From: Sedimentisphaerales bacterium
GTDB taxonomy: Bacteria; Planctomycetota; Phycisphaerae; Sedimentisphaerales; Anaerobacaceae
DNA: 41,650 nucleotides
Assembly (NCBI GenBank): GCA_016927855.1
Contig: JAFGLV010000029.1
Coordinates: 1 to 41,650 of the forward strand
Reading direction: 5' to 3'
Below the pieces are notes generated by a model. The model searched no databases. It was not told where the DNA came from and saw only the letters and a list, made by a program, of their open reading frames with translations. Both the position numbers and the translations under genes were made by a program. Below are positions 30,102 through 37,727 of the stretch, in pieces. Each line of letters opens with the position of its first letter. The first letter of the stretch is position 1.

Positions 30102-30878
30102 ATGTCACTTGGCCAGATCATCAGGGACAAACGCGAACAACTGGAACTGACACTGGACGAGGTCAGCCACAAAGTTGGGTTCTCCAAGCCGTACCTGTCG
30201 ACTATCGAGACAGGCAAGGTCAAGAACCCGCCCAGCGATGAGCTGCTGGCCAAGCTCGAACGCGTGCTCAAGTTCGAGCCCGGCCTCCTGCAGCACATCG
30301 CGCACCTGGACCGCATGCCCTCGGACATCCGCCAAGCCTACGAGGCGCGTGAGGCCGAAAACGAGAAACTCCGTCACGTGGTCAAGCGCATCCTCGAGAA
30401 GCGCGGCAGCACGCGCGGGCTCAAGACGATGCTCAAGAGCCGCAGTCTCGACGTCGAAGGCGGGCACAAGGCGCTGGCCGCCGGGCGGCTCGTGCCGATT
30501 ATCAACAAGGTCGCGGCCGGCTACCCGGTCGAGTTCCACGACCTGGATTATCCCGCCGGCGTGGCGGACGATTACGTGCGCTGTCCCGACCTGCACGATC
30601 CGAACGCCTTCGCGGTGCGCGTGGTGGGCGACTCGATGGAGCCGAAGTTCTGCGAAGGGGACATCGTCGTTTTCTCGCCGGGCGCCCAGGTTCACAACGG
30701 CGACGATTGTTTCGTGCGTTTCACCAACCCGCACGAGACGACGTTCAAGCGCGTCTTCTTCGAGTCCAAGGAGCAGGTGCGCCTCCAGCCTCGCAATGAG
30801 AAGTACTCACCGACCCTGGTGGAAGGCAAGCGGATCGACGGAGTCTACAAAGCGATCATCCGCTACCAGATGCTGTAG
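30102..30878 (+). CDS. LexA-like self-cleaving transcriptional repressor (HTH-XRE plus S24 peptidase)
   Basis: This is a 258-aa regulator. The N-terminal XRE helix-turn-helix (about 4-60: LGQIIRDKREQLELTLDEVSH, FSKPYLSTIETGKVKNPPS) is of the CI/CopG-like type, not the winged helix of classical LexA. A helical linker is followed by an S24/LexA-type autoprotease domain (about 128-255). A cleavable Ala-Gly dipeptide at 139-140 sits in NKVAAGYPVEFH, close in look to the LexA VAAGEP site. The catalytic dyad is Ser178 (GDSMEP) and Lys216 (TTFKRV), 38 residues apart as in LexA. On DNA damage such proteins cleave themselves with RecA help and release their target genes. No damage-inducible genes are evident nearby; a target upstream of its own operon is likely. 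Confidence 0.9.
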   Translation: MSLGQIIRDKREQLELTLDEVSHKVGFSKPYLSTIETGKVKNPPSDELLAKLERVLKFEPGLLQHIAHLDRMPSDIRQAYEAREAENEKLRHVVKRILEKRGSTRGLKTMLKSRSLDVEGGHKALAAGRLVPIINKVAAGYPVEFHDLDYPAGVADDYVRCPDLHDPNAFAVRVVGDSMEPKFCEGDIVVFSPGAQVHNGDDCFVRFTNPHETTFKRVFFESKEQVRLQPRNEKYSPTLVEGKRIDGVYKAIIRYQML

Positions 30879-30919
30879 GTCGTGCGTTCCCGTACGACCG
30901 GCGAGCGGGGACGCTCGCC
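30879..30919. terminator. Double hairpin between convergent genes
   Basis: Two adjacent hairpins lie directly after the repressor stop codon. The first is GTCGTGCG-TTCC-CGTACGAC (30879-30898, one G-T pair). The second is GGCGAGCG-GGGA-CGCTCGCC (30900-30919, perfect 8-bp stem with a GNRA-like loop). They separate the repressor gene from the oppositely read comF gene and may act as a bidirectional terminator or be another REP-type repeat. Confidence 0.5.
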
Positions 30920-30939
30920 CTACGAGGCAAAGCCGTCCT

Positions 30940-31716
30940 TTACGATTGCCTCTGGCCAGCGACGGCCAGTACGACGGCGTATACGGCTGCCGCGCCGGCT
31001 TCCTTAAGTGTTCGCGCGCATTCGTTCAGTGTCGCGCCCGTGGTCTTGATGTCGTCGATCAGGCAAACGGTCTTGCCGGCAAAGCGGTGGTCGGGCCGGA
31101 CCGCGAAAGCTTCTCTGACATTTTGCGCGCGTGCGGCCGGGGTAGGTACGGAGGGTTGAGGTCTGGTCCGGCGGACGCGCAGCAGGTCGGTGCAGAGGCG
31201 GACATCAGGACATTTCAGGCGTCTGGCGATCAGGTGCGACTGGTTGTAGCCGCGCGACAGGCGCCGGGTCCAGTGCAGCGGGACCGGAACGAGCAGTTCG
31301 ATCGTGTCGCGAAAACGGCTGCCTTGAAAGGCGGAGTCGGCCAGGCGCCCCAGGATGGCGTCGAGTTCGGAGTGACCATTCTTGAAGGACAGGATCAGAC
31401 GCTGGAGGGCTTCGCCATAGACCCCGGCGCGAGTGATGCCGTCAAAGTGCAGTGTTTGTCCCTGGCAGGCGGGACAGGCGCCAGCCACCAGGCCATAGCG
31501 GCTGGCGTCGCGCCCGCAACGAGGGCAATACTCTCCTGCGGTGCACGTCAGCAACTGGTCCCAGCAGGTGCGGCACAGGTCGAGGTCCGCCGCCGCGATA
31601 CTCTCTTTGCAGACGGTGCAGACCGGAGGCCAGAGAAGCTGGTTGATGCCTTCGAGTGTCATTCGACACGCGCGCCTCGCGAATCCCGCCAATTGTGAGA
31701 CTCTCGACTCCATCAT
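30940..31716 (-). CDS. comF: ComF family phosphoribosyltransferase-like protein
   Basis: This is a 258-aa ComF-family protein. A four-cysteine-pair zinc-binding N-terminus (CTVCKES, CRTC, CPRCGRD, CPACQG; about residues 30-82) is followed by the phosphoribosyltransferase fold. The PRPP-binding loop is LIDDIKTTGATLNE (about 220-235), and LVPVPLHWTRRLSRGYNQSHLIAR is a hallmark of ComF. ComF is required for DNA uptake in naturally competent bacteria; its biochemical role is not fully settled. The start is uncertain: ATGs at 31716 and 31713, an ATG at 31725 and a GTG at 31764 are possible, none with a clear ribosome binding site. It lies 47 bp after the prepilin-like gene, on the same strand, so it may be co-transcribed. 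Confidence 0.9.
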   Translation of the reverse strand: MMESRVSQLAGFARRACRMTLEGINQLLWPPVCTVCKESIAAADLDLCRTCWDQLLTCTAGEYCPRCGRDASRYGLVAGACPACQGQTLHFDGITRAGVYGEALQRLILSFKNGHSELDAILGRLADSAFQGSRFRDTIELLVPVPLHWTRRLSRGYNQSHLIARRLKCPDVRLCTDLLRVRRTRPQPSVPTPAARAQNVREAFAVRPDHRFAGKTVCLIDDIKTTGATLNECARTLKEAGAAAVYAVVLAVAGQRQS

Positions 31717-31763
31717 GACGAGCATTGTACCCGATTTGGCGTGTCCGGTCAAACTGCGTGGCA

Positions 31764-32606
31764 CTAACGCAGATCGAACGGCGTGTTGTCCGCCGGCTCG
31801 AACCAGCCGAGTTCGAAGGCCGACGAGCGCGCGCCGTAGGCGTTGACGCCCTCGAACGGCGCCATGGCTTCGGTCCCGACGTGACCATCGGCCCAGCCGA
31901 CGTTAGTCCGCTGCTGGTGACGAAAGTGGATCGACGGCGACATATAGAAGTCGGTCATGACCTGACCGGCATAGACGGTGAACGGCGGCTCGGCGAAGGA
32001 GTACTCGATGAGCGTCTCGCCTGCGTTGGCCATCGCGGTGTCGGCGAACATCACGGTTTGTCCCGGATTGGCGACCTCCTGGGCGGCGGTCGTGCGCGCG
32101 TAGGCCTGCTTGAACTCCGCGGCGGCTTCCCAGAGCCGACTGCCGAGGTATGTCATGTTGTAGCCGTAGCCGCCGCAGCCTTTCTCGAAGCTGCTGCCCC
32201 AGCCGGCGGTCTTGGAGAACCCGACACGCGTGGGACACTCCTTGATACGCCCCTCCGCCAGGAAAGCTGCGAGCGGACCCTTCGACGGATCGAAAGGCTC
32301 GTTGCGAGCGGTCCGCACGCCGTGCCAGCGGTGCAGGCCGGCGTTGTTCGACATGTCACTGGCCGCCGGGACATAGAAACCGTCGTTCTCGGTGGCGTAG
32401 CCGACGTTCGCCAGAACGAGCTGTCGCAGCCGGGTACGGCACACCAGGCTCTGGGCCTGCGAGCGCGCCCCGGCCAGCGCAGGCATCAGCAGGGCGGCCA
32501 GCAGGCCCAGCGTGAAGATCACCACCAGCACTTCCGTCAGCGTGAAGGCTGTCCTGCTGAGCCGCCCCGGCGTCGAGGCTACGAATTCTCGCGTCTGAGT
32601 CGTCAT
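31764..32606 (-). CDS. Prepilin-like protein with H-X9-DG type C-terminus
   Basis: This 280-aa secreted pseudopilin of the planctomycete type has a positively charged leader followed by the type IV pilin N-motif AFTLTEVLVVI (about residues 19-29, cleaved before the Phe with Ala rather than Gly at -1) and a long hydrophobic helix (VVIFTLGLLAALLMPAL). The globular domain has four or more cysteines and ends with the H-x-n-DG signature (IHFRHQQRTNVGWADGHVG). Its start codon ATG overlaps the stop TGA of the DUF4465 gene by 4 bp, so translation is coupled. Such proteins, abundant in planctomycetes, are of unknown function; pseudopilus or surface display is suggested. The ATG at 32606 is the only reasonable start. 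Confidence 0.9.
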   Translation of the reverse strand: MTTQTREFVASTPGRLSRTAFTLTEVLVVIFTLGLLAALLMPALAGARSQAQSLVCRTRLRQLVLANVGYATENDGFYVPAASDMSNNAGLHRWHGVRTARNEPFDPSKGPLAAFLAEGRIKECPTRVGFSKTAGWGSSFEKGCGGYGYNMTYLGSRLWEAAAEFKQAYARTTAAQEVANPGQTVMFADTAMANAGETLIEYSFAEPPFTVYAGQVMTDFYMSPSIHFRHQQRTNVGWADGHVGTEAMAPFEGVNAYGARSSAFELGWFEPADNTPFDLR

Positions 32607-34633
32607 TCGTCCTGTTCGGTGGTCTGTGAGGTCCGCCAGGTTTCGGCTTGACCCCACTGCGAAGCGAAGGCCGCCAGGTCATTCGCGTCAATCAGGAGGT
32701 CTTTCGGTTGCGCCAGATCGCAGCGTGCGATCCAGTTGGCCTGCCCAAACCGGCTGTTGAAGGCCGAGAGCATCAGGTCCAGGTCATTGGCATCGACGAC
32801 GCCGTCAAGGTTGATATCGGCTTCATACGCTTGCGGCTCCAGCACGCCGATGGCTTCGAGGTCAAATCCGCCCGATCCATAGGTTGGCCACTGATCGTAG
32901 ATCGGGTGCGCATCAGCATACAATCCCCAGTCAGGCCCGGTGTTCGGGTCGAGACAGGCCGGAGCGTCATCGAAGAAGTCGCCGCTGCCCGGGATATCCA
33001 CGATCCGCACGTAGGCGATATCGTTCACGTCCACCAGGCGAGCGACCACGCTCGGGTGGTCCGTGAGATCGTCGAGGTCGAAGGGCGTTCCGACGCATGT
33101 TCCGTTGGCATTGGGATGCTTGCCGGCCAGGTTGCGGACATCGCCGGGCGCGATGGTGCCGTAGGCGCCGACCCGTGCCGTCGTCAGTGAGACGGACGGA
33201 AAGCGGGCGAAATCGACACCGTTGGAAGAGACTTCGACATAACCCAACTCGGCGAGCAATCCTCCCTGCACGGAGCCGGCCGGCGTGCTGAATTGCGAGA
33301 AGATGGCGTTCTCGAACACAGCGAAGTCATAGCCTGTGGTGTTGCAGATTCTCCCGGTGGCGTTCGGGTCGCAGGGATCGCCAAAGGTAAGCGTGATATA
33401 GCCCGGCAGGCGGCCGGCGTTGATTTCATCGAGGTTCAGCTCGCCGAGGCTGACGATGTCGAAATTATCTCCAGTGACGGGACCGAGGGCGTTGTTCGGG
33501 TCGTTCCAGGGTCCGCTCCAGGTCTCGTCGGAGGGCGCGTAGTCTGCCACGCCGGTCGCCCAGTCTCGAAAGATCGGGTTGAGCGTCGCGTTAGGATCGA
33601 GCGGGTCGGCGGCGCCTCTCGTGAGCGCGTCGAGATAGCCGACGATTCCCGGCTCGCTGTCATAAGGCCGGCCCGCGCCGTTGGGTTCGGCGGGCGCCGG
33701 CGCCGCGATCAGGCTGTCGATGCAGAAATAGCCCGGCGTGTTCATGCCGAACATCCCGCTATCGCTCGAATCGAGACTGAACTGCAATGCGTCCACCTTG
33801 CCCAACGACGTCAGATCGACGAAAGTCCAGGAATCTACGATGTAGTCCTGGTCGTTATCGGCAAACCGGCAGTCCGCCAGGTAGAAATCGACGGCGCCGG
33901 TGATTTCGCCGAGATCGTTCAAGCCGGTGATCGTCAGCTTGAACCAGTCTCCGTCGTCGCCGGTGACACCTCCGAACTGCTTGGAGTACGGACTGCCGTA
34001 GAGCATATCGTAGTAGGCATAGTTGTTGTTGGTCACGTAAATGCCGGCTATGGTCTGGGCGCTTGCCAACGTGATGGTCGGCGGTCCCTGCCAGCCGGCG
34101 AAGGCGACGCCATAGGTGGCCGAGCCGCCTTGGCCGTGCCCGGCGATGGCGTTGTACTGGCTTTCCCAGCCGGTTGCGTTGACGTCGGTGAGGTTCGAGT
34201 ACGCGAACCCGTCCCACGAACCCCACTCGGGATCGTAGTTGTTGGAGAACGATACGTCGCCGGAGAAAAAGCCACCCGATTCGTCCGAACCGTCCCAGTA
34301 GGAGCCCGCCGGCAGCGATAAATCCTCAAATGTCGCCACCGTCCCGTTTGCCGTAGCGCCCAGCACGCCGGCCAAGACCAATGCGAGCACGTAGTACTCC
34401 ATCCATTCTAATCTGGTGGGTAGCGCCCGAGAGTACGTGGGTCGGTTGCGGTTGCGCAGCACGTTCCGGTCGCGTCTGGCGCACAGCGGCGCCGCCTGAC
34501 GCAACCGCTTGACGAAACGAGCCGCGCAACCGCCAAACGTTGGCCGTCGCGAGCCACACACCTTTCTAGGGTAGTCAGAGCAGTAGGGCATGCACCGCAC
34601 ACCATCTTTAAACCGGTTCCCGTTCGCCTTCAT
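32603..34633 (-). CDS. Secreted DUF4465 and dockerin protein under B12-riboswitch control
   Basis: This is a 676-aa exported protein. With the ATG at 34633 (AAGGAGG about 10 nt upstream) it has a long basic N-terminal extension before a hydrophobic signal (MEYYVLALVLAGVLGATANG, which begins at 34402 if the shorter start is used). The DUF4465 domain follows (about 98-290: SYWDGSDESGGFFSGD, GSWDGFAYSNLTD, YVTNNNYAYYDMLYG, DWFKLTITGLND, FYLADCRFADNDQDY, GMNTPGYFCID). A second, discoidin-like beta domain (about 300-600) contains TGDNFDIVSLGE, YDFAVFENAIFS and YVEVSSNGVDF. The C-terminus carries a dockerin type I-like repeat (ADINLDGVVDANDLDLML). DUF4465 proteins in Bacteroidetes are reported (from memory) as B12-binding surface lipoproteins, which fits the upstream riboswitch. 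Confidence 0.85.
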   Translation of the reverse strand: MKANGNRFKDGVRCMPYCSDYPRKVCGSRRPTFGGCAARFVKRLRQAAPLCARRDRNVLRNRNRPTYSRALPTRLEWMEYYVLALVLAGVLGATANGTVATFEDLSLPAGSYWDGSDESGGFFSGDVSFSNNYDPEWGSWDGFAYSNLTDVNATGWESQYNAIAGHGQGGSATYGVAFAGWQGPPTITLASAQTIAGIYVTNNNYAYYDMLYGSPYSKQFGGVTGDDGDWFKLTITGLNDLGEITGAVDFYLADCRFADNDQDYIVDSWTFVDLTSLGKVDALQFSLDSSDSGMFGMNTPGYFCIDSLIAAPAPAEPNGAGRPYDSEPGIVGYLDALTRGAADPLDPNATLNPIFRDWATGVADYAPSDETWSGPWNDPNNALGPVTGDNFDIVSLGELNLDEINAGRLPGYITLTFGDPCDPNATGRICNTTGYDFAVFENAIFSQFSTPAGSVQGGLLAELGYVEVSSNGVDFARFPSVSLTTARVGAYGTIAPGDVRNLAGKHPNANGTCVGTPFDLDDLTDHPSVVARLVDVNDIAYVRIVDIPGSGDFFDDAPACLDPNTGPDWGLYADAHPIYDQWPTYGSGGFDLEAIGVLEPQAYEADINLDGVVDANDLDLMLSAFNSRFGQANWIARCDLAQPKDLLIDANDLAAFASQWGQAETWRTSQTTEQDE

Positions 34634-34689
34634 GATTCCAATGCCTCCTTCGTGGGCAGCCGATCCGGATCGCGAGACCGGCCGCCAGC

Positions 34690-34731
34690 CAATAAAAAAA
34701 AACCGCCGTTCCCTGCGAGAGAAACGGCGGT
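34690..34731 (-). terminator. Rho-independent terminator between riboswitch and DUF4465 gene
   Basis: On the minus strand a 9-bp stem ACCGCCGTT/AACGGCGGT and a 12-nt loop are followed by nine or more T residues. It sits about 140 nt after the riboswitch B12 box and about 60 nt before the gene. That position is what a transcriptional-attenuation riboswitch needs: the ligand should favour termination. Confidence 0.85.
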
Positions 34732-34737
34732 CTATAG

Positions 34738-34776
34738 GTTTCAAGTTTGAAGTTTCAAGTTTCAAGCTTCAAGGAT
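34738..34776 (-). repeat. AAGTTTCAAG-type short repeat cluster, copy 1
   Basis: Tandem or overlapping copies of a TTTCAAGTTTGAAG-like motif make up bases 34738-34776. A second cluster of the same motif lies inside the riboswitch at 34962-35022. They are simple complementary units that can fold with each other. Confidence 0.6.
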
Positions 34777-34865
34777 GAAGGACTCTTGAAACGTGACACT
34801 TCGCACTTCCGACTTCTACACACCTGCGTTCCAAGTCGCGAGAACACAACCACAGTGCACCATCG

Positions 34866-35110
34866 CTTGCAGGCAGGTTTTCTGACTTGCGTCCTACCGC
34901 GAGGCTCCTTCCCATCCGCACGTGCGGACAGTGGGTACCAACCTCTCGGATTCCCGAAGGGAGTTTCAAGTTTCCAGTTTGAAGTTTCAAGTGTACTTCC
35001 GACTTCAAACTTCCCACTTCCTACTCTCTTCCGGGGCGAACGCTTACAGCGGCGCGACCGTCGCGGATTTTCACCGCGTTCCCGTTTGAGTATCCCAGGA
35101 CCAGCGTCCC
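34866..35110 (-). promoter_or_regulatory. Cobalamin (B12) riboswitch
   Basis: On the minus strand the 5' core reads GGGAACGCGGTGAAAATCC (35083 downward), then GCGACGGTCGCGCCGCTGTAA (to 35042), which is the cobalamin aptamer hallmark. The 3' half has GGGAAGG after CCACTG, and the B12 box AGTCAGAAAACCTGCC (34887-34872). The spacing between the two halves is longer than usual because a repeat-like stretch (34962-35022) sits in the variable region. Downstream comes the terminator at 34690-34731, then the DUF4465 gene. It should repress that operon when adenosylcobalamin or a related corrinoid is plentiful. The exact ends are approximate. Confidence 0.92.
34962..35022 (-). repeat. AAGTTTCAAG-type repeat inserted in the riboswitch
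   Basis: Motifs such as TTTCAAG, TTTGAAG and ACTTCAAAC recur here and match copies at 34738-34776. They form their own hairpin (GAAGTTT with AAACTTC) in the peripheral stem between the P6-type core and the CCACTG...GGGAAGG helix, so the core fold could remain intact. This appears to be an insertion of an intergenic repeat into a riboswitch. Confidence 0.6.
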
Positions 35111-35157
35111 AGGACCTGCAAGGCGAGCTATGGACTTGAAAAAAGAGCCTGCAATTA

Positions 35158-35186
35158 TGCTTACACGACCCAGCCAGACGTGTCAA
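35158..35186 (-). promoter_or_regulatory. Promoter of the riboswitch operon
   Basis: On the minus strand a perfect TTGACA (35186-35181), a 17-bp spacer and TAAGCA (35163-35158) precede the riboswitch by about 50 nt. The -10 is weak and a better CATAAT lies 4 nt further on. The leader would then be about 520 nt long. Confidence 0.5.
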
Positions 35187-35399
35187 GACAGAAAATTCCA
35201 CGGAAGCAGGCCCGTACGGGCCGTTGGAAACGGGCGATGGGCGCCGCACGCTCTGCGTGACGGTTCGAGTAATTGTTCTCACAAGCGAGCGTGTTCTGCG
35301 CGATGGCAGCGACCCTCGCATCGCAGGGGTTGCCGAGACGGATACGATGTCTGGGGGATCGTATCACGCTGCGCGCTCGGTTGCGCGTGTGATGGGCGG

Positions 35400-35428
35400 C
35401 CCAGGTGGGCTTGGTGAGCCCACCTGGG
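35400..35428 (-). terminator. Perfect hairpin after the chemoreceptor gene
   Basis: CCCAGGTGGGC (35400-35410) pairs perfectly with GCCCACCTGGG (35418-35428) around a 7-nt loop, 26 bp past the chemoreceptor stop codon. There is no T-run; it may still end or stabilise the cheW-porin-mcp transcript. The stretch 35187-35399 shows nothing else. Confidence 0.5.
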
Positions 35429-35453
35429 CATAGACTTCCCATTGACAGGGTGG

Positions 35454-37655
35454 CTATGAGTTGAAGCGGTCGAATCCCTCACCCTCATCGAGCGGGAACT
35501 CGTTCTGGGCAACTGCTCGCGAGAGCTTCGCGCTCTGCTTCTCGGGTTGGGCTATCCGGTGAAACGTCTCATCGGATTTCGCGAGCTTTTTCGACCGGGT
35601 ATGCGCCTGGCGCGGTGTGCCCGCATGCTGGGGCGAAGGCGCTGTGGGCCGACGGCCTTCATGTTCGCCCCGACTAGCTCTCTCAGCTTGCAGCCTGATC
35701 CCTCCCACGAGGGTAGCGAGCGTGTTGGCTACCTCGTTGATCGTCTCGGCCTGAGCGCTGAGCTGCTCGGAGGCACTGGCGCTTTCCTCGGCGTTGGCGG
35801 CGTTCTGCTGCGTAACCTTGTCCATCTGGGCGATGGCGGTGTTGACTTGGTCGATGCCCTGGGCCTGCTCCTGACTGGCGGCGGCGATCTCGCTGACCAG
35901 ATCGGTGGTTTTGCCGACGCTCTGGACAATCTCATCCAGGACGTTGGCCACTTCGCCGGCGATATCAACGCCGTTCTTGGCGTTCTTAACGGACTCCTCG
36001 ATCATATTGGCGGTGTTCTTGGCGGCCTCGGCCGACCGCATGGCAAGATTGCGCACCTCCTCGGCCACGACCGCGAACCCTTTGCCCGCCTCGCCGGCGC
36101 GAGCGGCCTCGACCGCGGCGTTCAGCGCCAGCAAATTGGTCTGGAAGGCGATCTCGTCGATGACCTTGATGATCTTGGATGTCTCATCGGAACTCGCCTG
36201 GATCTGGCGGATGGCCTCATTCATCCGTCCCATCGACTCAGCGCCGGTGTTCGCTGCCTTGCGTGCCTCCGCCGCCAGCGTATTGGCCTGCTGGGCGTTG
36301 TCGGCGTTCTGTCTGGTCATCGAGGCCATCTCTTCGAGACTGGACGACGTCTCCTGCAGCCCGGCGGCTTGCTCGGTGGCGCCTTCAGCCAGCGATTGGG
36401 AGGCCGCGGAGACTTGGCCGGAAGCGGATGCCACCTGCTTGGAGCCGCTGGTCAGCTCCGTGACCACCCGCGCGATCTTGTGAGTGATGCCGCGGGCCAT
36501 GACAAACCAGATCAATGCGGCGCCCACGAGTGAGGTTATCAGAACAATGGCCAGGATCCTGTTGCTGGCTCGACCGATGGACGTGACCTCGTCGCGCGCC
36601 TCATAGAACTCGTCCAGGTAGGAGCCGACGCCGATTACCCAATCCCAGGGCTCGAAGTAGATGATCCGGGCCACCTTTTCCCGAGCAACCGCGTCGCCCT
36701 GGTTCTTCCAGGGGTAGCGTTGCTCGCCGAGCTCACCCGGCTTGAGAGCAAGAGCCTTCTTGCAGATCTCCTGGATGAAGAGATTTCCGTCAGCGTCCTT
36801 CGCGTCATTGATGCACTCACCGTCCCGTTTACCGCCTTGAGAGACGACGTAGTTTCCTTTGGAGTCGAGTATGTAAACGTAACCGCTTTTGCCGACCTGG
36901 GCTGCCATGATGGACTCTCGCAGGCTGACAGTGCTCTCCTGTGGGACCCCAACGTACAGCATGCCAACGATCTTGTTGCTCTGGTCGACAAGAGGCTCGT
37001 AGGCCGTGATGTACCAACGGTTCACGACAAAGGCCCGTCCCGTGAAAGTCTCGCCCCGCAGAACGGCTGCAACCACCGGGTTGGGTGTGCCGTCGGGATT
37101 GGTGCGAGGAATGTACGTGCCGATTGCACGCCCGCCGTCCTTCTTCTGGACGTTCGTGCAGATCCGCAGCATATCTCCCGATTCATTCATCCTCTGGAAG
37201 ATGGTACATGTCCCGAGGACGAGGTCCTGGACCTTGTCCACAACGGGCGCCGTTTTGCTCATGTCGGTGATCTTGTCCAACCAGATGTCACCGACCATCA
37301 TCTTGGGCAGTTCGACGCGCTGGCTCATCGCGGTATACTGGTTGACCACGTCCCATGCTACGTTTTCAGTCGTCAGTTGAACCTGCCCGGTGCCCAGAAG
37401 AATGTGCCGCGCCACGTTGAGCGGGGCGTTGACATTGCCTTGGAGCAGTTCCTGCTGCGCCTTGCACATCCCGTAGATATTCTGGGCAATGTGGTCCAGA
37501 TCGGCATAGGCCAGGTCGGTGCTGCCTTGCTCGGCCACGTTGACCATCCGCCGGTTTTGAAGCAGGACCACCGCCGAGATAATCAAGAGTGGGATGACCG
37601 TCATCACGATCCCGATGGTTAACAGTTTCGTTTGGAGTTTGACATTTTTCAGCAT
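35454..37655 (-). CDS. Methyl-accepting chemotaxis protein with periplasmic Cache-type sensor
   Basis: This is a 733-aa inner-membrane chemoreceptor. TM1 is at about 10-32, followed by a large periplasmic sensor (about 35-350). The sensor resembles the Cache_3-Cache_2 fusion ([82 protein letters not shown]). TM2 (about 362-385) leads to a cytoplasmic signalling coil with the conserved hairpin tip [44 protein letters not shown]. The ligand-binding part suggests small organic acids or amino acids, but this cannot be told. The C-terminus ends [12 protein letters not shown], not the usual CheR-binding NWETF. It is the last gene of the operon cheW-porin-mcp, with 72 bp between it and the porin. 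Confidence 0.93.
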   Translation of the reverse strand: MLKNVKLQTKLLTIGIVMTVIPLLIISAVVLLQNRRMVNVAEQGSTDLAYADLDHIAQNIYGMCKAQQELLQGNVNAPLNVARHILLGTGQVQLTTENVAWDVVNQYTAMSQRVELPKMMVGDIWLDKITDMSKTAPVVDKVQDLVLGTCTIFQRMNESGDMLRICTNVQKKDGGRAIGTYIPRTNPDGTPNPVVAAVLRGETFTGRAFVVNRWYITAYEPLVDQSNKIVGMLYVGVPQESTVSLRESIMAAQVGKSGYVYILDSKGNYVVSQGGKRDGECINDAKDADGNLFIQEICKKALALKPGELGEQRYPWKNQGDAVAREKVARIIYFEPWDWVIGVGSYLDEFYEARDEVTSIGRASNRILAIVLITSLVGAALIWFVMARGITHKIARVVTELTSGSKQVASASGQVSAASQSLAEGATEQAAGLQETSSSLEEMASMTRQNADNAQQANTLAAEARKAANTGAESMGRMNEAIRQIQASSDETSKIIKVIDEIAFQTNLLALNAAVEAARAGEAGKGFAVVAEEVRNLAMRSAEAAKNTANMIEESVKNAKNGVDIAGEVANVLDEIVQSVGKTTDLVSEIAAASQEQAQGIDQVNTAIAQMDKVTQQNAANAEESASASEQLSAQAETINEVANTLATLVGGIRLQAERASRGEHEGRRPTAPSPQHAGTPRQAHTRSKKLAKSDETFHRIAQPEKQSAKLSRAVAQNEFPLDEGEGFDRFNS

Positions 37656-37727
37656 GGTCTTTCCCTTTCACTGATGAAAGAAACGCGCCACGTTTGTCTT
37701 ACGAGATGCCTGTTGGCACTCGTTGGG

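Noticed and set aside
30175..31698. 507-codon + strand open frame over the repressor and comF.
   Set aside because: It is an Arg/Ser-rich shadow of the repressor frame and then antisense of comF; no domain is visible.
33293..34321. 342-codon + strand frame antisense to the DUF4465 gene.
   Set aside because: It is a mirror of the real gene with no family features.
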